Shown here in pieces: positions 1 to 7,240 of a stretch of DNA of 64,000 nucleotides. A model generated the notes under the pieces. That model made no database searches. It worked only from the letters and a program-made list of their open reading frames with translations, and had not been told where the DNA came from. A program made the position numbers and the translations under genes. The stretch's first letter is position 1, and the number at the start of each line of letters is the position of its first letter. Source of the stretch: Methanoregula sp. (GTDB taxonomy: Archaea; Halobacteriota; Methanomicrobia; Methanomicrobiales; Methanospirillaceae); NCBI GenBank assembly GCA_041645435.1, contig JBAZQB010000008.1:8738-72737 (forward strand), read 5' to 3'.

Positions 1-271
1 CATGAGGATGGGACTCTCTCTCCTGATGTATCGCCTCCTTATCCTTTGCCTTTTCGTGAGTGGGGAAAATTTTATCAAAGAGGCTCAACAGCAAGACTCC
101 GGAGATGTCATTATGTCTGTAATAGGTACATTGCCCTATATAATAGTCGGGAAATGGTGAACGCTATAGATCGGTAGCGAGAAACTATCCCGTCAGGGAA
201 AAAAGTGTGCAGTTCTGCCATCGGGATCACTCCCGACAGCAGGTGACCGCGTGCAAAAAATATGGATGAAG
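1..271. other. Left edge, no gene recognised
   Basis: No convincing coding frame, RNA gene or repeat was seen here. The stretch lies downstream of the small minus-strand gene that ends at 272. Confidence 0.4.
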
Positions 272-487
272 TTATGCGTTCTTCATCTTGGCTTTTGCTA
301 CAAAGCCGTCTTTGCCAATGTAGTACATGTGGCCTTTCTCTTTTGCGATCTTTTCAGTGCCGACTTTCTTCTTCTTGCCGGTCTTGTTGTGCTTCATAGG
401 TGCTGCCCATACGTACCCATCCTTGCCGATGAAGTACAGGTAACCCTTTTCGCGCACGATTTTTTCCTTTCCAATTTTGGTTCCCAT
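272..487 (-). CDS. Small basic two-repeat protein of unknown function
   Basis: A 71-residue, lysine-rich protein. It consists of two tandem copies of a unit of about 33 residues: copy 1 (about 3-34) holds IGKEKI...KGYLYFIGKDGYV and copy 2 (about 41-71) holds VGTEKI...KGHMYYIGKDGFV. The shared core, basic-KG-aromatic-aromatic-IGKDG-aromatic-V, suggests two short beta hairpins, perhaps binding nucleic acid or another anionic partner; that is inference. The ATG at 487 follows GAGGTG (revcomp of the bases just upstream), which supports the start. No signal peptide or membrane segment is visible. The internal repeat makes a chance frame unlikely. No family name is assigned. Confidence 0.75.
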   Translation of the reverse strand: MGTKIGKEKIVREKGYLYFIGKDGYVWAAPMKHNKTGKKKKVGTEKIAKEKGHMYYIGKDGFVAKAKMKNA

Positions 488-777
488 TTAAACACCTCAA
501 AACCACAATTGGGTTTTGATAATGAAAGGTGACGCCTGATAATATAAAAGGTTTCCGTCGGAGCCCGTCGAAGTCTGGATTTTTACCATATATTTGCGCG
601 TATTTTTGGCATTGAGGCACACTAATCACCCCGTTTAAACAAACCCCAAAATGAGGTTATTTAGGCAAATTCGCGGCTATAACGGGCATATTCCGGGTCT
701 CCGGCGTAGCAAAAACCGAACGCCGAAGCGCAGTCAGAGGGGTGAACCGGGGGTGCCTGACGGCAGGGTGCGGCAGA
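488..777. other. Intergenic region with upstream signals of the small gene
   Basis: About 290 bases between the start of the 71-residue gene and the end of the archaellin-like gene. An AT-rich patch near 538-552 (minus-strand reading ttttatattat) may be the promoter of the small gene. Nothing else was recognised. Confidence 0.35.
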
Positions 778-1425
778 TTACCCGAGATTCATAACCGGGT
801 GCATGGCGGGCGGGATCGTGCGGGTGACCGTGAGCGGCATGGCAGAACCATCCGGGCTGATGGTAAGAGTGAAGGTTCCATACGATTGCACGCCAACCGA
901 GGGGCATACCATGATCTCAAACTGTTCTTTAGGCTCTAACCAGTTGTCCGAATCCGCTGAATGCCCGGGGAGCATATTATACTTCCCGGTTATCGTCCAG
1001 TTTGGGCAGACAAGAAGCAGAGTTGAGGTTTGTCCGATCGGTTCGTAGGATCCGCGGTCTGCCCAACTCACATTGATACGATCCATATCGATCGCCCCGG
1101 TATCTCCCATAAAGAGTGATAGTGTCATCCGCACAGCCCCGAGCTTCCCGGGATCCGGGCGTGCAAACCTCACCTCGGCTTTATTGAGGGGTCCACTCAC
1201 TGCGGGAAAACCAAAAACACTTCCCACAGGTTGGAGATGATCGCCGGCAATATACGCACTCTGCGCCACCGCCCCTTCGGGAAATGTTCTGATCAATCCG
1301 GGGGTCTCCCCACCACTAAGGAATATGAGCAGGAGTGTCGCCCCCCCGATAAGTACCGCAATGACAATGACCAGTTCAAGACCGGTAAACGCATCATCAT
1401 TGCATGTTATACGCCGATCGTGAAT
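778..1425 (-). CDS. Archaellin/type IV pilin-like protein, non-ATG start likely
   Basis: Exported filament-type protein of about 215 residues, a paralogue of the next gene upstream (1538-2197). The C-terminal two thirds match the paralogue position by position, for example CPNWTITGK, LEPKEQFEIMVCP and TRTIPPAMHPVMNLG. The frame continues upstream of the TTG at 1296 into NDDAFTGLELVIVIAVLIG, a class III (archaellin/pilin) signal with a processing site near FTG/LE and a hydrophobic N-helix, so the gene must begin further upstream. No in-frame ATG, GTG or TTG lies between the upstream stop and that signal. An ATT at 1425, five bases after GGTGAGGGGATC, gives a length close to that of the paralogue (219). 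A frameshift from the out-of-frame ATG near 1442 is the alternative. Probably a minor archaellin or pilin subunit. Confidence 0.7.
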   Translation of the reverse strand: MHDRRITCNDDAFTGLELVIVIAVLIGGATLLLIFLSGGETPGLIRTFPEGAVAQSAYIAGDHLQPVGSVFGFPAVSGPLNKAEVRFARPDPGKLGAVRMTLSLFMGDTGAIDMDRINVSWADRGSYEPIGQTSTLLLVCPNWTITGKYNMLPGHSADSDNWLEPKEQFEIMVCPSVGVQSYGTFTLTISPDGSAMPLTVTRTIPPAMHPVMNLG

Positions 1426-1537
1426 ACGCAGATCCCCTCACCATTTTTCCCGTTTACTCTTAGTATGCCTGCCAGCCATATCAGCCCGGAGTAATTACTG
1501 CTCTTTGTACAGGAATCAGCCTTGGACATCTGCACCG

Positions 1538-2197
1538 TTATCCTAGGTTTGTCACCGGGGTAATTCCAGGGGGAACCGTCCGGGTCAGCGGAAGAATCTG
1601 CCCGTTCTCCGGCGCAACAGTCATGGTGAACTGCTGGTAAGGCGCTGCATTCCCTGCAGGACAGACAAGGAGCGTGAACTGTTCATCGGTTTCCAGGAAG
1701 ATATCCTGGTCCGCACCTTTCAGCGGGACAAAATTTGCCTTATTCGTGATCGTCCAGTTCGGGCAGATCAATATGGGAGTCTGCACAAGGGAGAGTTTTT
1801 CCTGGTCATTCCCGCTCACCCAGAGCACCGATGCATGACCCATATCGATATCCCCCGAATTCATCATGAACGGCTGGATCGTCAGTTCATACGCACCCAG
1901 CATAGCCGGGTTTTGTGTTTTAAAACGGACCTGAACACCATCGATTATCCCGTCAACCGCAGGGTACCCGAAAATGCCACCGGGATCCGTGAGAAGATCG
2001 GTTGTTGCTATTACGTCATTCGAGATCAATCCCTGTTTCGGGTTCTGTTGCGCACCCACAGGCGGTGTTTTTCCGTGAGATATCTCCCCGTACCCGAGAT
2101 ACCCGGTGACCAGTACTGCAACCACCAGCAGTATGACGATTTCAAGCCCGGTCAACGCATTTTCATTGCCGCACAATTGTCCTTTGCATTTTTTCAT
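1538..2197 (-). CDS. Archaellin/type IV pilin-like protein
   Basis: A 219-residue protein with a short basic leader (MKKCKGQLCG) followed by NENALTGLEIVILLVVAVLV, the class III signal and hydrophobic assembly helix of archaellins and archaeal pilins, which are processed by a prepilin peptidase. The mature part is predicted beta-rich and ends in TRTVPPGITPVTNLG, the kind of C-terminal strand common in archaellins. It is followed by its paralogue at 778-1425 on the same strand, 112 bases downstream, and is preceded by the F390 synthetase-like gene 16 bases upstream, so it may be cotranscribed with it. No archaellum motor genes (flaI, flaJ) are in the window, so a pilus or accessory filament role is equally possible. 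Confidence 0.75.
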   Translation of the reverse strand: MKKCKGQLCGNENALTGLEIVILLVVAVLVTGYLGYGEISHGKTPPVGAQQNPKQGLISNDVIATTDLLTDPGGIFGYPAVDGIIDGVQVRFKTQNPAMLGAYELTIQPFMMNSGDIDMGHASVLWVSGNDQEKLSLVQTPILICPNWTITNKANFVPLKGADQDIFLETDEQFTLLVCPAGNAAPYQQFTMTVAPENGQILPLTRTVPPGITPVTNLG

Positions 2198-2213
2198 GTG
2201 CCTGTTCTCCCCA

Positions 2214-3575
2214 TCAGTGCACCCTCCGATCGACCAGTCGTTTCGGGCGACCCTTCATAGTATAGATATCGAGCCCGCGGGGGCCGGCAAAATTCAATTC
2301 TATCTGGAATAAACCCTCGTCGTAGTGCTCCGCAATCAGTGATTTGTACCTGATAAATCGTGAAACGAACTGGTCTTTTACCAGTTTGCGATCACAGTGA
2401 TCCGGATCATAGCACTCCAGGTTCACCCGCAAAATAGTCTCATCGGGTATATCCCCGTCATATACAGATGCTTCGTATTCGCCGGTAATATATGCCATGC
2501 TCTCCGTTTGGAAGACTGCTGCTTCTATGTCAACACGGTTGAAAGGGTTCCCGAACGCCCAGAGGGTTTCTGCCTCCCGCTGGGGATTGGCAATCCGCAT
2601 ATGGGTCCTCCCGCACCCACACCGTTCACGGGAGATGACTACCGTTGTATCCTCGGTGTCGTAATTGATCAGCAGCATTCCACTCTTCCCGCCAACCGGC
2701 AGCAGCGTGGTGAGCACCCCCCTCCCGCACTCACCATCGCTCACAAATGACTGCATATGGGGATCGTATACATCGAGGTGGACAAGGTCTTCAGGCACAT
2801 GAAGGCCTGAAAGCTCCGTACATTCGCCGCACATCGTCCCTTCTGTACTGCCATAGGTATTGTACACCGGCACACCCCACAATTCAGACAGGTAGGCGCG
2901 GGATTCATCGGCAAAACTCTCGCCACCGGCAACAAGTTTGTTTATAGACGTATCAGATGTTTTTATTCCCTCGGCAGCAAGACGTCGTGCGAGCCTGAGC
3001 AGTTTGAACACGCTTCCCACAATGGCAGTGGGTTTGTAACATTTCAGGATTCGGGATTCGAAGGTGCATTTGCCAATGGGAATGATACCCATACCGATGC
3101 GCCGTGCTGCGATCGTCATGGTGTTTGCACCTACGTTCATCCCATACGAGGCACAGACCACGATCCGATCCCTGTTCGTAAAACCCTGCGATACAAAACT
3201 CCGGGCATACTTCTCCGCGTACCGTTTCCAGTCATCCCATGTCAGGAAAAAACCCTTGGGTATACCACTCGTGCCGCTCGTCTCCTGTATGGAGAAAACA
3301 TTGTTCCAGTCTGAGGACAGGAACTCAAATTCCGGTGTGATGGGGGGCTGGTGCTCCCGTATAGTCTTTCCGGATACAACGGGCAGATTGAGAAGGTCTT
3401 CGTGTTCCCGCACTTCTGCAGGATTGATTTTGTTCTCCCTGAACCAGTGCCGGTAGAAGGGGGAATGTTCAGCGACATACAGGACGGTGTAGCGTACCCG
3501 TTCATCGATAAGAGCGTCGAGATCGCTACGACCCAGCGTTTCAACTTCCGGAGAAAAGTACGATCCCGTTGCCAT
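2214..3575 (-). CDS. Coenzyme F390 synthetase-like adenylate-forming ligase (PaaK family)
   Basis: A 453-residue member of the phenylacetate-CoA ligase/F390 synthetase branch of the adenylate-forming superfamily. The P-loop SGTSGIPKG lies near residues 100-108 and the adenylate-binding motif YNTYGSTEG near 240. The zinc-like cysteine pair CGCGRTH near 330 is also typical. F390 synthetases adenylate or guanylate coenzyme F420 in methanogens exposed to oxygen and the product may signal redox state; an acyl-CoA ligase role cannot be excluded from sequence alone. Length is normal for the family (about 430-450). It is the first gene of a minus-strand run with the two archaellin-like genes downstream. 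Confidence 0.75.
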   Translation of the reverse strand: MATGSYFSPEVETLGRSDLDALIDERVRYTVLYVAEHSPFYRHWFRENKINPAEVREHEDLLNLPVVSGKTIREHQPPITPEFEFLSSDWNNVFSIQETSGTSGIPKGFFLTWDDWKRYAEKYARSFVSQGFTNRDRIVVCASYGMNVGANTMTIAARRIGMGIIPIGKCTFESRILKCYKPTAIVGSVFKLLRLARRLAAEGIKTSDTSINKLVAGGESFADESRAYLSELWGVPVYNTYGSTEGTMCGECTELSGLHVPEDLVHLDVYDPHMQSFVSDGECGRGVLTTLLPVGGKSGMLLINYDTEDTTVVISRERCGCGRTHMRIANPQREAETLWAFGNPFNRVDIEAAVFQTESMAYITGEYEASVYDGDIPDETILRVNLECYDPDHCDRKLVKDQFVSRFIRYKSLIAEHYDEGLFQIELNFAGPRGLDIYTMKGRPKRLVDRRVH

Positions 3576-3628
3576 GACAGAGAATTATTAAGAGGGATGG
3601 TTTATAGATTGCGAAGTCTCCGGCAGAC

Positions 3629-4444
3629 TCAGGCACGTTTTATTGCTTCAACTTCCAGTCGCACCATACCAATGTGAATTGTTCCATCTGCCTTAGCCGG
3701 ATACATTGACAGGTACTCATCAATAAACGCCCGGATAAATACCGGTTGCCCCTTCTCTGGCAACCGCGCCAGCCACGGGAGCCATGTTGTGCGGATCCAA
3801 CCGGCAAATGCCTCCCTGTCAGCGTACACCATATCCTTTGGGATCAGCTCCACCCGGACCGGCTCAAGTCCCGCACCTGCCAGCCATTGTAGGTATTCTT
3901 CAGGACCAAAAAAGCCAAAGGTGAATGAGAAGCCTTCAAAGTACCCTGCCCAGCGGGGGGTTTTCAGCAGGACCGCAAGTGCTTCGAATGCCTGTGCTGC
4001 ATTGCCTTTTCCACCCATCTGGACGAGCAGCCTGCCACCCGGGCAGATGCTGCGTGCAATCCCTGCAAGCAGGGGCTTATGATCGGCGATCCAGTGAAGC
4101 ACGGCATTCGAAAATACGATATCGAATTTTTCAGGAAACTCCAGATGACCTGCATCCATCCGGACAAAGGCAAGATTCTGGTGAGTTCCGTGAGGGTACT
4201 GTTTGCGTGCAAACCGGATCATCTCCGGTGAACTGTCAATTCCGGTTACCGAGCCCTGCGGGACGCATGCTGCGATAGCGGCAGTCACCCTCCCGTCTCC
4301 GCAACCAATATCAAGAATCCGTTCATTCCCGGAGAGTTTGAGTTTTGCAATCAGTTCCTGCGCCCAGAGATTCTGGGCGGGGGAACTCCGGGAATAGTCT
4401 GCGGGATTCCAGGTAAACGAGGGGGATGAATCAGGTTGCGCCAT
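3629..4444 (-). CDS. Class I SAM-dependent methyltransferase (trans-aconitate methyltransferase-like)
   Basis: A 271-residue Rossmann-fold methyltransferase. Motif I, ILDIGCGDG, is at residues 43-51, followed by an acidic post-I strand (VTGIDSSPEMI) and the motif IV-like sequence FDIVFSNAVLHWI. The order and the HWI element resemble trans-aconitate 2-methyltransferases, but small-molecule substrates in this family cannot be told from sequence. The frame is open further upstream to 4516, but the ATG at 4444 starts directly at the conserved N-terminus and avoids a hydrophobic, unrelated extension, so it is preferred. Transcribed divergently from the radical SAM gene at 4565. Confidence 0.75.
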   Translation of the reverse strand: MAQPDSSPSFTWNPADYSRSSPAQNLWAQELIAKLKLSGNERILDIGCGDGRVTAAIAACVPQGSVTGIDSSPEMIRFARKQYPHGTHQNLAFVRMDAGHLEFPEKFDIVFSNAVLHWIADHKPLLAGIARSICPGGRLLVQMGGKGNAAQAFEALAVLLKTPRWAGYFEGFSFTFGFFGPEEYLQWLAGAGLEPVRVELIPKDMVYADREAFAGWIRTTWLPWLARLPEKGQPVFIRAFIDEYLSMYPAKADGTIHIGMVRLEVEAIKRA

Positions 4445-4564
4445 GCTTAGTATCTCAAGAAAATAGTAGGGGCTGCACAGATTAAATGTTAGAGGGGGCC
4501 GAGCGACCTGCTGCATGCTTCCCTATATTTATCGTCTGCAACCACCCATGATAATGAGCATTGC

Positions 4565-5695
4565 ATGTACTTCCATCTCATCCTCACCGACGAATGTAAT
4601 CTCTGCTGCCGGTACTGCCGGGCCAAGGCATTTGAGGTACTGGAAGAGAGCGATGATGAAACTGCACCACGGATTGACATCGATCCCGATCTTCCCCGGG
4701 ATCTGGATTTCGATCTTGACCTTCTCTATACATTCCTGCGAAAAGATCCCGCACCCACACTCACGTTTTACGGGGGAGAACCCCTCATGCGTGCGGATCT
4801 GGTCGATCGGATTGTGCGGGAGGCACCGGTACAGCAGTTCATGATCCAGACCAACGGGGTGCTGCTGGACCGGCTCGCGCCGGAGATTGTGAACCGTTTT
4901 TCCACGATCCTTGTCTCACTGGACGGAAACGAAGCTCTGACAGACAGCAACCGGGGGACGGGAGTGTACCGGAAGGTGATGGAAAACGTCAGGAAAATCC
5001 GGGAAAGGGGTTATACGGGAGAACTCATCGCACGGATGGCAGTAACCGAGAGAACCGACATTGCACCAGCCGTCCACTGGCTTTTTCAGAACCCGGACTA
5101 TTCGTTCTCCTCTATCCACTGGCAGCTGGATGCGAATTTCGCCGGGGATTTTTCACGGCGTCACTTTGCTGACTGGGTGAATGCCAGCTACAATCCCGGG
5201 ATCCGGACTCTCGTTTCAGACTGGATTGAACATATGGAATCTACGGGGAAAGTGACGAAACTGTACCCCTTCCTCGACCCAATGGAAGATTTGCTGCTGG
5301 GTAAAAAAAGCCAGCTCCGGTGCGGATCCGGACACGCGAACTACAGTATCATGACCGACGGGCATATCGCGCCCTGCCCGGTGATGATCGGGATGAAGGA
5401 GTATTACGTAGGACATATCCGGACTGCCGACCCGCAACACCTTGACAGGATTTTTGTCGGGGGAGAGTGCACCGGGTGCGGGATCTACGATTTCTGCGGG
5501 GGGCGGTGCCTGTACTCCAATATCACCAAACCATGGAACAGGGCGGAGCGAAAAACAGTCTGCGGAACGGTAGATAACCTCTACACGACACTTAAGGATG
5601 AAGTCCCCCGTGTCCGGCGTTTAATCGAGAACGGTACGATCGCTCCCGAGGCTTTTGCCCATGAAAAGTTCAACGGATGCGAGATCATCCCGTAA
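4565..5695 (+). CDS. Radical SAM/SPASM enzyme, putative peptide-modifying (AF0577-like)
   Basis: A 376-residue radical SAM protein. The iron-sulfur motif CX3CX2C is at the extreme N-terminus (C11, C15 and C18 within DECNLCCRYC), followed by the GGEP motif (FYGGEPLM). The C-terminus carries the SPASM/twitch-type cysteines: CGSGHANYSI, APCPVM, CTGCGIYDFCGGRC and a final KTVCG. The very short N-terminus before the first cysteine and this cysteine pattern resemble the archaeal family described as putative peptide-modifying radical SAM enzymes (AF0577 type). Members with SPASM domains often modify ribosomally made peptides; no precursor peptide is obvious, though a small Cys-containing gene follows at 5834. 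Starts with ATG at 4565. Confidence 0.75.
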   Translation: MYFHLILTDECNLCCRYCRAKAFEVLEESDDETAPRIDIDPDLPRDLDFDLDLLYTFLRKDPAPTLTFYGGEPLMRADLVDRIVREAPVQQFMIQTNGVLLDRLAPEIVNRFSTILVSLDGNEALTDSNRGTGVYRKVMENVRKIRERGYTGELIARMAVTERTDIAPAVHWLFQNPDYSFSSIHWQLDANFAGDFSRRHFADWVNASYNPGIRTLVSDWIEHMESTGKVTKLYPFLDPMEDLLLGKKSQLRCGSGHANYSIMTDGHIAPCPVMIGMKEYYVGHIRTADPQHLDRIFVGGECTGCGIYDFCGGRCLYSNITKPWNRAERKTVCGTVDNLYTTLKDEVPRVRRLIENGTIAPEAFAHEKFNGCEIIP

Positions 5696-5833
5696 GGATT
5701 ACCTGCGGGATTGTGCCGGACCCTGAACGTTTTACCGTATGATCTATAGTACCAGAGAATCCCCCGACAGGTACATATTCAGATCCAGCATCCGGGGAAC
5801 CTTCATCACGGGATTGCACTAATACTAAAAACC

Positions 5834-6067
5834 ATGGCTGGATCATGGAAAGAGGCAAAAGACTGTGCGCAGAAAGAAGCACTCCCGCAGGTCTATCATG
5901 ACTGCGACGCGAATACCTACGGGGCGTGCAATCCCGGGGAGCGGCAGGGATCATTCAAAGGCGGGGTCTTTACGGAACATCGCTGTCTTTGTATGCCTTC
6001 AGACCTGAGCCCTGAAGAACTTGAGGCAAAAGAGAAGAAATTTCTGTCAGAGAACCCTGACTGGTGA
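5834..6067 (+). CDS. Small cysteine-containing protein, unknown function
   Basis: A 77-residue soluble acidic protein with five cysteines (CAQKE, DCDANTYGACNPG, HRCLCMP) and a helical, charged C-terminus. It lies 138 bases downstream of the radical SAM gene in the same orientation. The cysteine spacing could bind a metal or form disulfides. Whether it is a substrate of the radical SAM enzyme is open; proximity is the only argument. The start ATG at 5834 follows an AT-rich stretch (aatactaaaaacc) rather than a strong ribosome binding site, so it may be nearly leaderless. Confidence 0.6.
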   Translation: MAGSWKEAKDCAQKEALPQVYHDCDANTYGACNPGERQGSFKGGVFTEHRCLCMPSDLSPEELEAKEKKFLSENPDW

Positions 6068-6075
6068 CAACGCGA

Positions 6076-6675
6076 TCATTTTTTCCGGACTTCATGACGG
6101 AACCGGTGCATGATATCGTACATCATCAGCCGGAACTCAGCGCCGATATCTTCCCAGGATTTTACATCAGCAACCGGTTCATCGAGAGGGATTTTTTTTA
6201 TTTCATGCACAACCTGGCACTCCCCTTCCTTTTCTGACGGTTCTCCCCAGCAGAGATTACGCATTATCTTGAAATAGCCGCTGACAAGGACGATGAGGAA
6301 GACAATCGGGACAATTACGAAAGATACGAGCCAGACTAACGGATAGAGGCTGGTTGCCGCAACAGAATCAACCCACTGGAAGACGAGGAGCATGAATGCA
6401 ATGACAAAAACACTGCCAATAGCCCTGATGATAGGCGCAGGAAGATTGAGCGGGAACGGGAATGTAAAGAAGATATCAGCGGCCAGCAGGATGAACGAGA
6501 TGAGCAACAGGAACCAGAAGTGCTCATTCAGAAACAGTACGCTGGCACGGTAGATCGGGTTTGATATGTAATATGTAAGGATGTTTGCCAGCACGACTAC
6601 GATCAGGAATATGATGATCCCGATCATCCGCGAGACAAACACCGAGCTTAAGGATTTATTCTGATACTGCCACAT
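6076..6675 (-). CDS. Membrane protein with four predicted transmembrane helices, unknown function
   Basis: A 199-residue protein with hydrophobic segments near residues 17-37, 52-70, 83-102 and 113-133, then a charged cytoplasmic-type tail (from SGYFKIMRNLC to the end) with a helical C-terminus rich in Arg and Lys. No catalytic motif is visible. It converges with the small gene ending at 6067. A TATA-like sequence for it is not clear. Function unknown. Confidence 0.65.
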   Translation of the reverse strand: MWQYQNKSLSSVFVSRMIGIIIFLIVVVLANILTYYISNPIYRASVLFLNEHFWFLLLISFILLAADIFFTFPFPLNLPAPIIRAIGSVFVIAFMLLVFQWVDSVAATSLYPLVWLVSFVIVPIVFLIVLVSGYFKIMRNLCWGEPSEKEGECQVVHEIKKIPLDEPVADVKSWEDIGAEFRLMMYDIMHRFRHEVRKK

Positions 6676-6783
6676 TTCCTGCCCCGGTGATGCTGAATAA
6701 GATTGGTCAGGGCGCTATAAAGATACCCGCCCCGGGACTGACACCATCGCAACACCTATCACCCGGGCACACGATTCATCGGT

Positions 6784-7155
6784 ATGCAGGTCAATTACAA
6801 ACGCTACGGGCTCTACCTGCTCAGGTGGCAGGCGAGCACTCCGATACTCGCCGGGGTCGGTATTGTTCTCGCGTCCATGGGCCAGTGGGTTGCAGCCATT
6901 GTCGCAAACCTGATCGGGGGATTGATCTTTTTCTGGGTGGACCAGTTCATCTTCACATCCCAGAGTCTCGCTGCGCAGTGGGAGGTTAAGGAAAACATCA
7001 CCTGTGTGGACTGCGGCAGAGTCGCCCGCGGGTACCGTCTGGTACGATCGGGGGATTACGACAGGACGCATGACCATGAACCGGAGTTCCGGTGCGAGGA
7101 GTGCTCACAGAAAAAGACCGTGGAGCTTAAAGAAAGAGGGGTAACGGTCCATTGA
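6784..7155 (+). CDS. Small membrane protein with C-terminal zinc-ribbon-like Cys pairs
   Basis: A 123-residue protein. The N-terminal half has two hydrophobic segments (about 18-36 and 39-60, the latter GGLIFFWVDQFIF). The C-terminal half has two Cys pairs, CVDCG near 74-78 and CEEC near 104-107, which probably coordinate a zinc ion. The domain combination suggests a membrane-anchored metal-binding protein of unknown role. A TATA-like ctataaaga at about 6715-6723 lies roughly 60 bases before the ATG. Transcribed divergently from the membrane protein at 6076-6675. Confidence 0.65.
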   Translation: MQVNYKRYGLYLLRWQASTPILAGVGIVLASMGQWVAAIVANLIGGLIFFWVDQFIFTSQSLAAQWEVKENITCVDCGRVARGYRLVRSGDYDRTHDHEPEFRCEECSQKKTVELKERGVTVH

Positions 7156-7240
7156 GATTATCCGGAGACGATGTCAATTCCCCTATAATAATGGTCCAGT
7201 AACAAAAATGATGGGAATGAAGAAACTGCTTCTTTAAAAA

